From IMG/VR virus record IMGVR_UViG_3300045581_000270, positions 1 through 34,908 of that record: 34,908 nt of DNA. One strand, written 5' to 3'. The notes under the pieces were generated by a model. That model was not told the DNA's origin and did not search any database. It saw only the letters and a list, made by a program, of their open reading frames with translations. The position numbers were made by a program, and so were the translations under genes. This document shows, one piece after another, positions 1 to 6,327 of the stretch (position 1 is its first letter; the number at the start of each line of letters is the position of its first letter). This DNA is from a virus.

Positions 1-199
1 TCGCCATGAATTTGAAAACGCCAGCCTCGATTGCTTGCACCGCCTCACGTGCACCATCCAGTGCCGTCCTGCGGTCGTCTGCGTCATGCCAGTAGATTTC
101 AACACCGTGCCAGCTCGTGACGATAGCCCGCCACATGCCGGGGTCTTCTGCGGATGGCACACAGTCAATCGTCAGTCCGATTTTTACGGGTGGTCTCAT
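1..199 (-). CDS. hypothetical protein, 3' end outside window
   Basis: The frame stays open from an ATG at 199 to the window edge, giving 66 residues (begins MRPPVKIGLTIDCVPSAEDP) with no stop. Its ATG overlaps the TGA of the gene before it (ATGA at 196-199), so translation is probably coupled. The visible part is soluble, with a helical Asp/Arg/Ala-rich stretch. I recognise no family. The gene continues the early operon beyond the window. Confidence 0.6.
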   Translation of the reverse strand, partial: MRPPVKIGLTIDCVPSAEDPGMWRAIVTSWHGVEIYWHDADDRRTALDGAREAVQAIEAGVFKFMA

Positions 200-441
200 G
201 GCTGTTCCTGCGGTTGCGTGAACCCCAGCTCCGTCAGTGTCAGTCGTGCGCCATCCTGTGCTGCAGCCGCGTCCTCCCACACGACCGAGCCAGAATACAT
301 CGTGACGGTTCCTGAAAGCCGCAAGGGCTTCGCGACCCAGATGTATGTGCGAAACGAGTCTGGCTTAACCTCGATTCGCCACTCTCTACCCTGTGCGTCG
401 TGCATTATTGCGGCGTGTTTTTCGTCGAATTTCCAACTCAC
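196..441 (-). CDS. hypothetical protein, 81 aa, GTG start
   Basis: I chose the GTG at 441 because it overlaps the TGA of the upstream gene (GTGA at 438-441) and has a GAGGTGG ribosome site just before it; longer starts would run deep into that gene. The product (VSWKFDEKHAAIMHDAQGRE...) looks like a small beta-rich soluble protein that alternates charged and aromatic residues. No family is recognised. It is coupled at both ends by 4-base overlaps. Confidence 0.6.
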   Translation of the reverse strand: MSWKFDEKHAAIMHDAQGREWRIEVKPDSFRTYIWVAKPLRLSGTVTMYSGSVVWEDAAAAQDGARLTLTELGFTQPQEQP

Positions 442-710
442 TTGCCACCTCGCTTCCTCACGCCGTGTGCGAATACAACAGCCCCAGTGTGCGTCCACGT
501 GCCCGCTACAGGTCCGCCAGCATATTCTAGGCTGACGCCGCTACCAAGCGTCTGCAGTGCGTCCAGCAGCCTGTCAACCGTCCTGCGGGTGGTACCAGTT
601 GCTGCTCGCAGATCCTCAATGGTGCAGCCGTCGCGGCCGCTTGTTATGATGGTGCGTTCGATTCGCCGGAGCAGATCGACGGTGTGCGTGACGGGTTGTT
701 TGCCACCCAT
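438..710 (-). CDS. small helix-turn-helix-like protein, 90 aa
   Basis: Starting at the ATG at 710 the protein reads MGGKQPVTHTVDLLRRIERT and continues with a winged-helix-like pattern: a helix, then TIEDLRAATGTTRRTVDRLL (about residues 30-49), which has the spacing of a helix-turn-helix, then a short beta-like wing. It could bind DNA as a small phage regulator; this is inferred from the residue pattern only. The start lies 67 bases inside the gene before it. The stop overlaps the next start (GTGA). Confidence 0.6.
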   Translation of the reverse strand: MGGKQPVTHTVDLLRRIERTIITSGRDGCTIEDLRAATGTTRRTVDRLLDALQTLGSGVSLEYAGGPVAGTWTHTGAVVFAHGVRKRGGK

Positions 711-847
711 GCGTGCTCTCCATGAATCCACTGATCCCACGCCGACGCGAGCAGGAACAGTGCGGTTGCGGTTATTGCGATTGACAGTAGCACTGCAGCC
801 AAACTGGCCAGCAATGGCGTGCTGAACGTGGCGTGAATTATTGGCAT
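644..847 (-). CDS. small single-span membrane protein, 67 aa
   Basis: It begins at the ATG at 847, ten bases inside the previous gene. Residues about 12-34 (LLASLAAVLLSIAITATALF) form one clear membrane segment after a short N-terminus, followed by a polar tail of about 30 residues. The function is unknown. Small membrane proteins in phage early operons often act on the host envelope or exclude other phages, but nothing here singles out such a role. Confidence 0.55.
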   Translation of the reverse strand: MPIIHATFSTPLLASLAAVLLSIAITATALFLLASAWDQWIHGEHAWVANNPSRTPSICSGESNAPS

Positions 848-1224
848 GGTGTAAACTCCTGCAGCGCTGGCTGCACGCAGGACGCAACAAACGCATCCCA
901 GTCCGCCAGCGAAACGGCCAGCGGCCTCCACCACCCGGAGTCGTACACACGCTCAGCCCCAATCTCGAATGGCTGCGGATGCGGATCGGGGAGTGGAGAG
1001 TAGTCCACGCCGGTGCCGTAGCGATCCACCATCACGTATCCGATGGCTGGATCGGCAAACCCATCGAACCACGCGCGGACGATCCAGCCGGGTCGCGGGC
1101 AAGCCACCGTGCCGCTACGATCTCGCAGGGTGACGACGTGTGGTTCGCAGGTCCACGATGTTGGCATGATGGATGGATAATTGCGGTCGAAGAACAAGCG
1201 ATGGATAACACGTGGGACTTGCAT
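838..1224 (-). CDS. hypothetical protein, 128 aa
   Basis: The start at 1224 (MQVPRVIHRLFFDRNYPSIM) is preceded by an AGGAG ribosome site 8 bases upstream, which is why the longer frame is not used. The protein is soluble and rich in Trp, Pro and Tyr, with no motif I recognise. A GC-rich hairpin lies between it and the preceding gene. Confidence 0.65.
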   Translation of the reverse strand: MQVPRVIHRLFFDRNYPSIMPTSWTCEPHVVTLRDRSGTVACPRPGWIVRAWFDGFADPAIGYVMVDRYGTGVDYSPLPDPHPQPFEIGAERVYDSGWWRPLAVSLADWDAFVASCVQPALQEFTPCQ

Positions 1225-1266
1225 TGTAGAGACTCCTGTTTGTGTGGTTGATTCGGCCCGAAAGCA

Positions 1267-1287
1267 CCCCGGCAAACACTGCCGGGG
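1267..1287 (-). terminator. GC-rich hairpin between genes, possible terminator
   Basis: A perfect 8-bp stem (CCCCGGCA/TGCCGGGG) with a 5-nt loop sits in the gap between the 110-aa and 128-aa genes. It is followed on the minus strand by TGCTTTC, so the U-tract is poor. It may be a weak terminator or a stem that stabilises the transcript. Confidence 0.4.
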
Positions 1288-1311
1288 CTGTGTGTGGTGC
1301 GTGGCTGCCGA

Positions 1312-1644
1312 CTACTGCCAGCGGTAGTGCACGCCGCCAATCGTGACGCGGCCGTACTCGCCGCCATCGAGAATTTCGGCCGCCAACAAATCCTCCAAAT
1401 CTTCGCTCATGTCGTCCGCCGGCAACGGCTGCCAGTTGTGGCCAACGCCACTAGGGTCGATCTGGATAGCCTTGCCGCAGACGATTGCAGCCGTGGAGCG
1501 ACTGACAATCTTGCAGTCTGGCTGGCTTTCGTGCTGCTCGCATTCTGCGGCGAGTCGCTCCGCTTCCTCGCGGCTGGAAACCCAGTCGCTGAGCAGCTCG
1601 CGGGAACCAATATTGAGGACTGCGTATTTGGTTGTGTTGGTCAT
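1312..1644 (-). CDS. hypothetical protein, 110 aa, own promoter and structured leader
   Basis: It starts MTNTTKYAVLNIGSRELLSD at 1644. A G-rich site (AGGGGG) precedes the ATG by about 7 bases. The protein is acidic and soluble, with a helical middle (SSREEAERLAAECEQHES). No family is recognised. It is one of four genes in the window preceded by the same arrangement of TTGACA promoter, 5'-terminal hairpin and purine-rich ribosome site, so it is probably an early or regulated gene. Confidence 0.65.
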   Translation of the reverse strand: MTNTTKYAVLNIGSRELLSDWVSSREEAERLAAECEQHESQPDCKIVSRSTAAIVCGKAIQIDPSGVGHNWQPLPADDMSEDLEDLLAAEILDGGEYGRVTIGGVHYRWQ

Positions 1645-1671
1645 TGTTAGCCCCCTGCTTGATTGTTTGTC

Positions 1672-1694
1672 AGGCGTCGCACCTTGCGTTGCCT
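1672..1694 (-). promoter_or_regulatory. 5'-terminal leader hairpin with AGG loop (copy 1)
   Basis: The transcript begins with a hairpin: outer stem AGGC/GCCT, a 2x2 internal loop, inner stem CGCA/TGCG and an AGG triloop. It starts 7 bases after the -10 box at 1702-1707, so it is the 5' end of the message. The same GCA(AGG)TGC core appears in other leaders here (2220-2240, 13003-13023), which suggests a shared RNA regulatory element. Confidence 0.6.
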
Positions 1695-1701
1695 GTGTGA
1701 G

Positions 1702-1730
1702 AGATTATCGACTGTTTCCAGTTATGTCAA
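1702..1730 (-). promoter_or_regulatory. sigma70-type promoter (TTGACA-17-TAATCT)
   Basis: The -35 box TTGACA lies at 1725-1730 and the -10 box TAATCT at 1702-1707, with a 17-bp spacer. The spacer contains GGAAAC, shared with the promoters at 2248 and (as GAAAC) 13511. It drives the 110-aa gene at 1312-1644. Confidence 0.75.
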
Positions 1731-1747
1731 CAGTCACTTTCAAAAAA

Positions 1748-2047
1748 CTATAGACTCGCGTGAATTCGGCGAATTGCGAACTGGTGCATCGTCTGATGCT
1801 GATTGTCGGCTGCGTAGCTGAGCCACCTCGGCACGTCGCAGGTCACACACTCGATGGTCTCAGCCCCGCCAGCAATCAGCCCAGCGATTCGATGGTAGCC
1901 GTCGCAAATCTCCACGCGGTCGCCGCAGACATCGACGATCGGCGGGAATCGGATTTCGCTCGCGTGCAGCGGCTGGACATAGCCAAGCAGGTCAGAGACT
2001 TGATTGCGGAACTTGCTGGCGTCGATTGTCAGGCGGGTGGTTTTCAT
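1748..2047 (-). CDS. ParB-like (DGYHR) domain protein, 99 aa
   Basis: The protein has a short ParB/sulfiredoxin-type fold: IRFPPIVDV (about 32-40), then ICDGYHRIAGLIAGG (47-61), where DGYHR matches the D-G-x-H-R signature of ParB-like N-terminal domains. It is short and lacks the helix-turn-helix of true partition ParB proteins. In phages such proteins are DNA-binding or nucleotide-dependent factors of unclear role. The start at 2047 has an AAGGGG ribosome site within the recurring leader sequence CAAGGGGCTAAC. The domain call is fairly sure, the function is not. Confidence 0.65.
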   Translation of the reverse strand: MKTTRLTIDASKFRNQVSDLLGYVQPLHASEIRFPPIVDVCGDRVEICDGYHRIAGLIAGGAETIECVTCDVPRWLSYAADNQHQTMHQFAIRRIHASL

Positions 2048-2083
2048 CGCGTTAGCCCCTTGCTTTGATTGTGTGTCGGCCAA

Positions 2084-2197
2084 TCAGCGGTCAACTCGGT
2101 AAAGCTTGCCGTCGTCCACGCTCCGCACCCACGTGTTGAGTGGATTGTCGAGCGTGCGGATTTTGCGGCCGTTTGACTTCACGATGCTGATTCGCAT
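2084..2197 (-). CDS. 37-aa basic peptide behind its own promoter
   Basis: The ATG at 2197 (MRISIVKSNGRKIRTLDNPL) has AAGG eight bases upstream, and the promoter at 2248-2276 excludes any start much farther up. The peptide is basic and beta-like and ends LYRVDR. No family is recognised. A longer open frame through the promoter is not believed. Confidence 0.55.
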   Translation of the reverse strand: MRISIVKSNGRKIRTLDNPLNTWVRSVDDGKLYRVDR

Positions 2198-2219
2198 GAT
2201 TGCACCTTGCATTGTTTTT

Positions 2220-2240
2220 CCGGCTGCACCTTGCTGCCGG
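2220..2240 (-). promoter_or_regulatory. 5'-terminal leader hairpin with AGG loop (copy 2)
   Basis: A 5-bp outer stem (CCGGC/GCCGG), one A-A mismatch, inner stem GCA/TGC and an AGG triloop. It begins 7 bases after the -10 box, at the expected transcript start. The inner part is identical to the copy at 13003-13023 while the outer stem pairs differ, so pairing is kept while the sequence changes. A second bare GCAAGGTGC (2206-2214) sits at the ribosome site downstream. Confidence 0.65.
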
Positions 2241-2247
2241 TACGCAC

Positions 2248-2276
2248 AATATATCGACCGTTTCCGGTTGTGTCTA
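2248..2276 (-). promoter_or_regulatory. sigma70-type promoter (TAGACA-17-TATATT)
   Basis: The -35 box TAGACA is at 2271-2276 and the -10 box TATATT at 2248-2253, with a 17-bp spacer holding ACCGGAAAC, very like the promoters at 1702 and 13511. It lies just past the stop of the gene ending at 2316. Confidence 0.75.
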
Positions 2277-2315
2277 CAGTCAGTCGCCTGAATTTCGAAA
2301 ATTTTCCGAAACTGG

Positions 2316-2585
2316 TCAACTGTCACCCAGCAATTGAATCGCTCGCTCGATCGAGCCAATCGCCTCCCGCAGATCCTGGACGGCGGATTTGCTGCCGCGT
2401 TGGCCAGGCTGCAACAACTTTTTCACGGCGTGCTGAATTGCAGGACACGTCACATCCCATGCTCGGAGCACGTCGTAGACATCCACGACCGCAAATGCCC
2501 CAGCGTGCGCTCCTGGAAGCGTCTGGCGAAGCATCCGCTTGTATTTGCTGCCTGCAGACAGCGCGGGCAATTCATGGTCACTCAT
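2316..2585 (-). CDS. hypothetical helical protein, 89 aa
   Basis: It starts MSDHELPALSAGSKYKRMLR at 2585, 8 bases inside the preceding gene. It has a conserved-looking core (YDVLRAWDVTCPAIQHAVKKLL) followed by a long C-terminal helix (AVQDLREAIGSIERAIQLL). The pattern of a Lys-rich entry, aromatic core and trailing helix looks like a small phage protein family, but I cannot name it. It ends the operon part upstream of the promoter at 2248. Confidence 0.6.
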   Translation of the reverse strand: MSDHELPALSAGSKYKRMLRQTLPGAHAGAFAVVDVYDVLRAWDVTCPAIQHAVKKLLQPGQRGSKSAVQDLREAIGSIERAIQLLGDS

Positions 2586-2817
2586 TGCACACCTCCCCTT
2601 CAACAACCGGCCTTCGAACCTCAACCACCCGCCGCAAATCAACATCGCGCACGATCGCATCACGTGATTCACGCCCATTTACGAAATCCCGCAGCGCGAG
2701 ACCAATCGACGCCTCAACACGTGCCCAGTTGCTCCACGACTGATCCGCCTGCCAAATGCGGAACATGTCACCGTCCCGCAGAATGTCATTGTCATTTGTT
2801 ATCGGTCGCCACTTCAT
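2578..2817 (-). CDS. hypothetical protein, 79 aa
   Basis: It starts MKWRPITNDNDILRDGDMFR at 2817, inside the end of the preceding gene. It is Trp-rich near the N-terminus and has a charged C-terminal half (VVEVRRPVVEGEV). It looks like a small soluble phage accessory protein; no family is recognised. Confidence 0.55.
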   Translation of the reverse strand: MKWRPITNDNDILRDGDMFRIWQADQSWSNWARVEASIGLALRDFVNGRESRDAIVRDVDLRRVVEVRRPVVEGEVCNE

Positions 2818-3280
2818 CACACACCCCCACCACGCAAGCCCGATCCCACTTCCCATCAGCGTCGCGGTAGAACGACCAAAACGCCTCCAATTTCACTCCG
2901 CAGTCATCGCCGACGTCAACCAGCAAATCTGCGATATCAACGCAGGCCACGCCAATTAATCGCTGCGGTCTTTCGGCCGCCAGCTTCACCTGCTCGACGT
3001 GCTGCCGCGTTGGAGACCGCCAGCCGTCCGGAAACTCCGGCCGCAAATGCCATCGCCACCCGTCGTGATCGAGCCTGACCCGTGCAATTCGCTTCGGCAA
3101 ATTGGCCTCGGCTCGCCGCTGAAATGCCCGATAGATTGCATCCTCGACCTGCCGCCGCGAATATCGTCCATCGCAGGTCATGGGTTGTCCGTAATTGAGC
3201 GATTCGGTTAAATCATCCCAGTAGCGTGCAGCTTCGCCGGGAGCCCATTTTGGGCGGAAGTATTTGCGTGCTGTCTTCAT
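2792..3280 (-). CDS. hypothetical protein, 162 aa
   Basis: The ATG at 3280 gives MKTARKYFRPKWAPGEAARY and overlaps the stop of the preceding gene (ATGA at 3277-3280). Basic N-terminal helices (RRQVEDAIYRAFQRRAE) are followed by a beta-rich second half. No catalytic motif is visible. It sits directly downstream of the helicase and may serve replication, but that is only position. Confidence 0.6.
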   Translation of the reverse strand: MKTARKYFRPKWAPGEAARYWDDLTESLNYGQPMTCDGRYSRRQVEDAIYRAFQRRAEANLPKRIARVRLDHDGWRWHLRPEFPDGWRSPTRQHVEQVKLAAERPQRLIGVACVDIADLLVDVGDDCGVKLEAFWSFYRDADGKWDRACVVGVCDEVATDNK

Positions 3281-3471
3281 ATCCGCCTCCAAACCCTGCC
3301 GGCCTCGGCTGCTGCGCACCGTTCTTTACCCTGCGCCACCTTGCGTTCCATGCGTCGGATTTCCTGTTGCAGTCGCAGGATTTCCTCTGCACGATCTTTT
3401 AAATCTCGCTTCATCTTCGCCAGTGCTGTTGCGTCGGTCAGCACCTGCCGCCAGTCGTCGGTCAGTCCCAT
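3277..3471 (-). CDS. small coiled-coil protein, 64 aa
   Basis: From the ATG at 3471 (MGLTDDWRQVLTDATALAKM) most of the protein is one charged heptad helix (KRDLKDRAEEILRLQQEIRR), a likely coiled coil for self-association or binding a partner. It lies between the helicase and the 162-aa gene and is coupled to the latter by ATGA. Confidence 0.6.
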   Translation of the reverse strand: MGLTDDWRQVLTDATALAKMKRDLKDRAEEILRLQQEIRRMERKVAQGKERCAAAEAGRVWRRI

Positions 3472-3484
3472 TGTTGATCCTCCA

Positions 3485-4789
3485 TCAAATCGCCCACTGC
3501 GTCTCGGCAGCGTCAGCAGAGCCTGCTGATACGATGCGCTGCCTGCTCGCCTCAAATCTCATTTGGATGGTGTACCGCTTCGTTTCGCGGCTCCTGTTTT
3601 TCGCCACGTAAAGCCAATAGTCGTCCACTGACTCGCTGCTCTGAATTTTGTGCGGCCAGACCAAAAACAGAACCACGTCAGCATCCTGCTCGATCTGGCC
3701 CGACTCTTTGAGGTCGCTCATGTTCGGTATGAATGACTCTCGCGACTCAAGACCGCGGCCGATCTGAGCCAGCGCGAACATCAGCACCTTGTTTTCACTG
3801 CAACATTGCCGCAACACAACGCTGGACTCTGTGACAATTTCGTAGCGGCTCTTTTTCGCGTTCTTCAACAACTGCAGATAGTCCACACAGACAATCCGCA
3901 CGCCCTCTGCTTTCACCAGCGTGCCAATCTCCTCAGCCATCGTGTAGACGTCGCGAGTGTGCTGGACGATGTGGCACTCTGCGCGATTGGAAAAATGCCG
4001 TTCAAGCTGACCAGTCAAAGAATTGAACTTCGCAGCCCATTCATGCTCTGGAATATCACTGGCGAGCTGCGTGATTCGCTTGCCCAGCATCAGCTTCGAC
4101 ATTTCCTCAGACATCATGGCGCACGGCGTTCCACTTGCGATCATGTAATCCAACGCTTGCATGGCAAACGCTGACTTACCGTGCCCAGGTCTAGCGCCAA
4201 CAACCACCATTTCTCCGTACTCAAACCCGCCGCCGACCGCGTAGTCAAGTTCCTGAATGCCGGTGCGGATCAGTTTAGGTGTGCCATCCTGCAGCCGTGC
4301 AAGGTGCTCCATTGCGGCCTCTCGCAGCGTCGTGCGAACGATCCGTTCTTCTGCCGGTGTTTCCTGCGGCTCGGTCTTCTTGGCCTTTGGTTGCGAATAC
4401 GCCGGAACCTTCACGCGCTCAAAGTTTTCCGGCTTTGTCGCTCGCAGGTAATTCAGTGGGCCATCCGCCTTTTCGGCGTCCTTCAGTTTATGCCGGAGCT
4501 CGTGTTCCGACCACGGCGGCTCACAGGCTGCGTTCCAGTCGCGAATCGCATCGAACGCCTCATCCATCGTCAAGCCGAACCCACGCCGCAGGACGCACGC
4601 CACGCGGTAGCAGGCTGCGGAGCCATTCTGACCGCTGACCGCAGGCGGACACTTTGCGAGGTATTGTCTGGCACGCTCAATGACTGCCGCTTCGCTATGC
4701 CATCCGCCAGCCGTCGCTGCCTGTTGCTGCTGGCTATGGCCGAGCTCGTCGAGGTAGCGGTCAAATTCCAGGTCAATCGGATTAGCCAT
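3485..4789 (-). CDS. DnaB-like replicative helicase with PriCT-like N-terminus
   Basis: This is a hexameric 5'-3' helicase that should unwind phage DNA at the fork. Residues about 36-108 form a helical domain like the C-terminal (PriCT) module normally attached to phage primase-polymerases. From about 175 the DnaB RecA-fold domain follows: Walker A GARPGHGKS (198-206), EEMS (228-231), Walker B VCVDYLQLL (300-308) and a QDADVV motif near 375. The start at 4789 has GAGG six bases upstream and overlaps the primase gene by 8 bases. At 434 aa it lacks the usual DnaB N-terminal domain. With the preceding gene it looks like a primase-helicase split in two. Confidence 0.88.
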   Translation of the reverse strand: MANPIDLEFDRYLDELGHSQQQQAATAGGWHSEAAVIERARQYLAKCPPAVSGQNGSAACYRVACVLRRGFGLTMDEAFDAIRDWNAACEPPWSEHELRHKLKDAEKADGPLNYLRATKPENFERVKVPAYSQPKAKKTEPQETPAEERIVRTTLREAAMEHLARLQDGTPKLIRTGIQELDYAVGGGFEYGEMVVVGARPGHGKSAFAMQALDYMIASGTPCAMMSEEMSKLMLGKRITQLASDIPEHEWAAKFNSLTGQLERHFSNRAECHIVQHTRDVYTMAEEIGTLVKAEGVRIVCVDYLQLLKNAKKSRYEIVTESSVVLRQCCSENKVLMFALAQIGRGLESRESFIPNMSDLKESGQIEQDADVVLFLVWPHKIQSSESVDDYWLYVAKNRSRETKRYTIQMRFEASRQRIVSAGSADAAETQWAI

Positions 4790-5303
4790 TAACATCCTCG
4801 TATCCTCGAATGACGTTGCCTGTCACGGCAAAGTAGCGGCCATGCGTGTAGACTTCGACCCCTGGTGTCTTTCCGTATTTTGCTGGCATATCCAGTTTTT
4901 TGTTGATGCCCTTCGCGATGCTGCGGCTGCATCGCATGAACAATTTCACGCCAGTCCCGCTCGGGCTGATTTCTGAGTATGTCTTGAAGCGGTCAATCGT
5001 CTGCCATGCCCACTCATCAATTTCGCCCGTCTGTGGGTTGCGGCAGCCATCCAGGTCGATTCCGGCAAATCCGCCGTTCTCGCGGAAGACAAATCCTAAT
5101 CCCGCGTGATATGTCGGCCGATACTGAATGACGGCACACTCCCAGTCATGCCATGTTTCCGGGTCAGTGCTGCTGGCTGGCTGGTCATAGACTGACCACG
5201 GCACCTTGTTTGGCTTGCCGCCGCGGACAATGGATCGCCAAAGAATCCATTGTCGTTCGTTCTGCAGTGCTGTCGGGACATTTTTGAAAATCATCATTGC
5301 CAT
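4782..5303 (-). CDS. short primase-polymerase (NrS-1-like N-terminal domain)
   Basis: This is a 173-aa archaeo-eukaryotic-type primase-polymerase core that would make primers or extend DNA. The start (NVPTALQNERQWILWR, 8-23) and the acidic pair in GIDLDG (81-86, D83 and D85) fit the NrS-1/bifunctional primase-polymerase family. So do SPSGTG (113-118) and VYTHGRYFAVTG (151-162, with a conserved His). The protein stops after the catalytic core; the helical module that follows in single-chain relatives is at the start of the helicase gene. The ATG at 5297 is an alternative start better spaced from AGGGG. Confidence 0.82.
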   Translation of the reverse strand: MAMMIFKNVPTALQNERQWILWRSIVRGGKPNKVPWSVYDQPASSTDPETWHDWECAVIQYRPTYHAGLGFVFRENGGFAGIDLDGCRNPQTGEIDEWAWQTIDRFKTYSEISPSGTGVKLFMRCSRSIAKGINKKLDMPAKYGKTPGVEVYTHGRYFAVTGNVIRGYEDVNG

Positions 5304-5309
5304 TCCCCT

Positions 5310-6191
5310 TCAGTTGTAGGATTCCATTTTGGCTTTAACTGCCGCGTTAAACTCAGCCTCCGTGATCTCGCCGGAGTTGAATTTGCGGAACATCTCCTTT
5401 TGCCAGGCGAGAGGGTTTGGCCTGATCGGCTCTACCGGCTCATCCTCCCACCGTCTGGCATTCAGCCAGCTTGCCGGGTGCGCGATGAATTTCGGGTCTT
5501 GCCCAGCGCATCGCTGCCGAAAGGCCGCCACGGCTTTCAGGATGGTTTCCCTTGCAACGCCTTCTGAAATTGCCTTTGCCCATGCTTTGATCGCGTTGCC
5601 TTTGGCCTCGCGTCGTGGATAAATGGCCCAGAATTCTCCAAAGGCTGGATCATCCACTGGAACACTAGATCTTCGTGCCCGCGTTGGTGCAGGAGATTGT
5701 GACTGAAAACCAGCAGGAGTGTTTTTTGTATTTGTTTCTGCTTCTGCCTCTGCCTCTGCTTCTGCTTGGGCTAACTGCGGCTTACCGCGGCTAACATCTG
5801 ATTTACTTTGTTTACCTGTGCTTACTGGCTGTTTACCGCTGCGGCGGTACTCGGCCATGTACTGCCGCATGTATTCGCGGCGCTGCTCCTCGTCCCGTTT
5901 CGACCGGTATGATTCGTAATTGAGCAGCAGATATCCGCCGTCAACCGGTGCAATTCGGCGGCCCTCAAAATCAGTGTTTTTCGAGTATTTGTCTGGCGAC
6001 ATCAGGCATTGCAGGGCTGATTCCGTTTCTTCGATTGTCAAATTTGCCAGCCGTGCAAGCCCTGGAATTGCAGCCTCAACAAAGCCGGCCTGATCGGCTC
6101 TTGCCAGCATCGAAACAAAGAGTAGCCGCACCTCCTTCGGTTCCGACCACAAAGAACTCTCCGTAATTGATGCAAAAAGCTTGGCGAACAT
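5310..6191 (-). CDS. phage replication initiator-like protein (O/DnaT-type)
   Basis: The 293-aa protein has the layout of phage replication initiators. The N-terminal winged-helix-like domain (about 1-95) runs into a basic linker typical of such proteins (RREYMRQYMAEYRR). A low-complexity Ala/Glu repeat (AEAEAEAEAE) and a Pro/Ser linker follow. The C-terminal helical domain (FWAIYPRREAKGNAIKAW ... FIAHPASWLNARRWEDE) is common in phage replication and DnaT-like proteins. It should load the DnaB-like helicase. The ATG at 6191 has GGAGAG eight bases upstream. The DNA coding the linker carries repeats shared with the upstream region, like lambda O with its internal origin. Confidence 0.78.
   Translation of the reverse strand: MFAKLFASITESSLWSEPKEVRLLFVSMLARADQAGFVEAAIPGLARLANLTIEETESALQCLMSPDKYSKNTDFEGRRIAPVDGGYLLLNYESYRSKRDEEQRREYMRQYMAEYRRSGKQPVSTGKQSKSDVSRGKPQLAQAEAEAEAEAETNTKNTPAGFQSQSPAPTRARRSSVPVDDPAFGEFWAIYPRREAKGNAIKAWAKAISEGVARETILKAVAAFRQRCAGQDPKFIAHPASWLNARRWEDEPVEPIRPNPLAWQKEMFRKFNSGEITEAEFNAAVKAKMESYN
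5774..5840. other. candidate replication origin: repeats inside initiator gene
   Basis: Within the initiator linker there are repeated GGTAAAC/GTAAAT and GTTAGCC/GGTAAGCC units. A 13-base block (5784-5796) and a 10-base block (5827-5836) recur exactly upstream of the gene (6207-6219 and 6230-6239). Placing iterons in the linker-coding part of the initiator gene is the lambda plan. Origin function is inferred. Confidence 0.5.
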
Positions 6192-6204
6192 TGTCACACT
6201 CTCC

Positions 6205-6269
6205 TAACCGCGGCTAACAATTGCTAACAGGCTGTTTACAGAGTTTACTGTAAACTTTCATTGTTTACA
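6205..6269. promoter_or_regulatory. operator/iteron cluster upstream of initiator gene
   Basis: The cluster holds four GTTTAC half-sites in both orientations (from 6234, 6243, 6250 and 6263). These form a perfect palindrome GTTTAC-T-GTAAAC (6243-6255) and a second inverted pair TGTAAAC/GTTTACA with a 7-base spacer (6249-6269). It also contains the GTTAGC-type blocks found again inside the gene. A weak promoter (TTGCCC-17-TACAGT on the minus strand, 6246-6274) runs through the palindromes, so a protein bound here would control the replication operon. Confidence 0.5.
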
Positions 6270-6281
6270 GGGCAATGACCG

Positions 6282-6309
6282 AAAAAAATCCGCAGGAAAA
6301 ATCCTGCGG
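6282..6309 (-). terminator. Rho-independent terminator
   Basis: A perfect 8-bp stem CCGCAGGA/TCCTGCGG with a TTTT loop is followed on the minus strand by a run of seven T. It ends transcription of the DUF3102-like gene before the replication operon. Confidence 0.88.
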
Positions 6310-6327
6310 TCACGACGGCAGCCTCAG

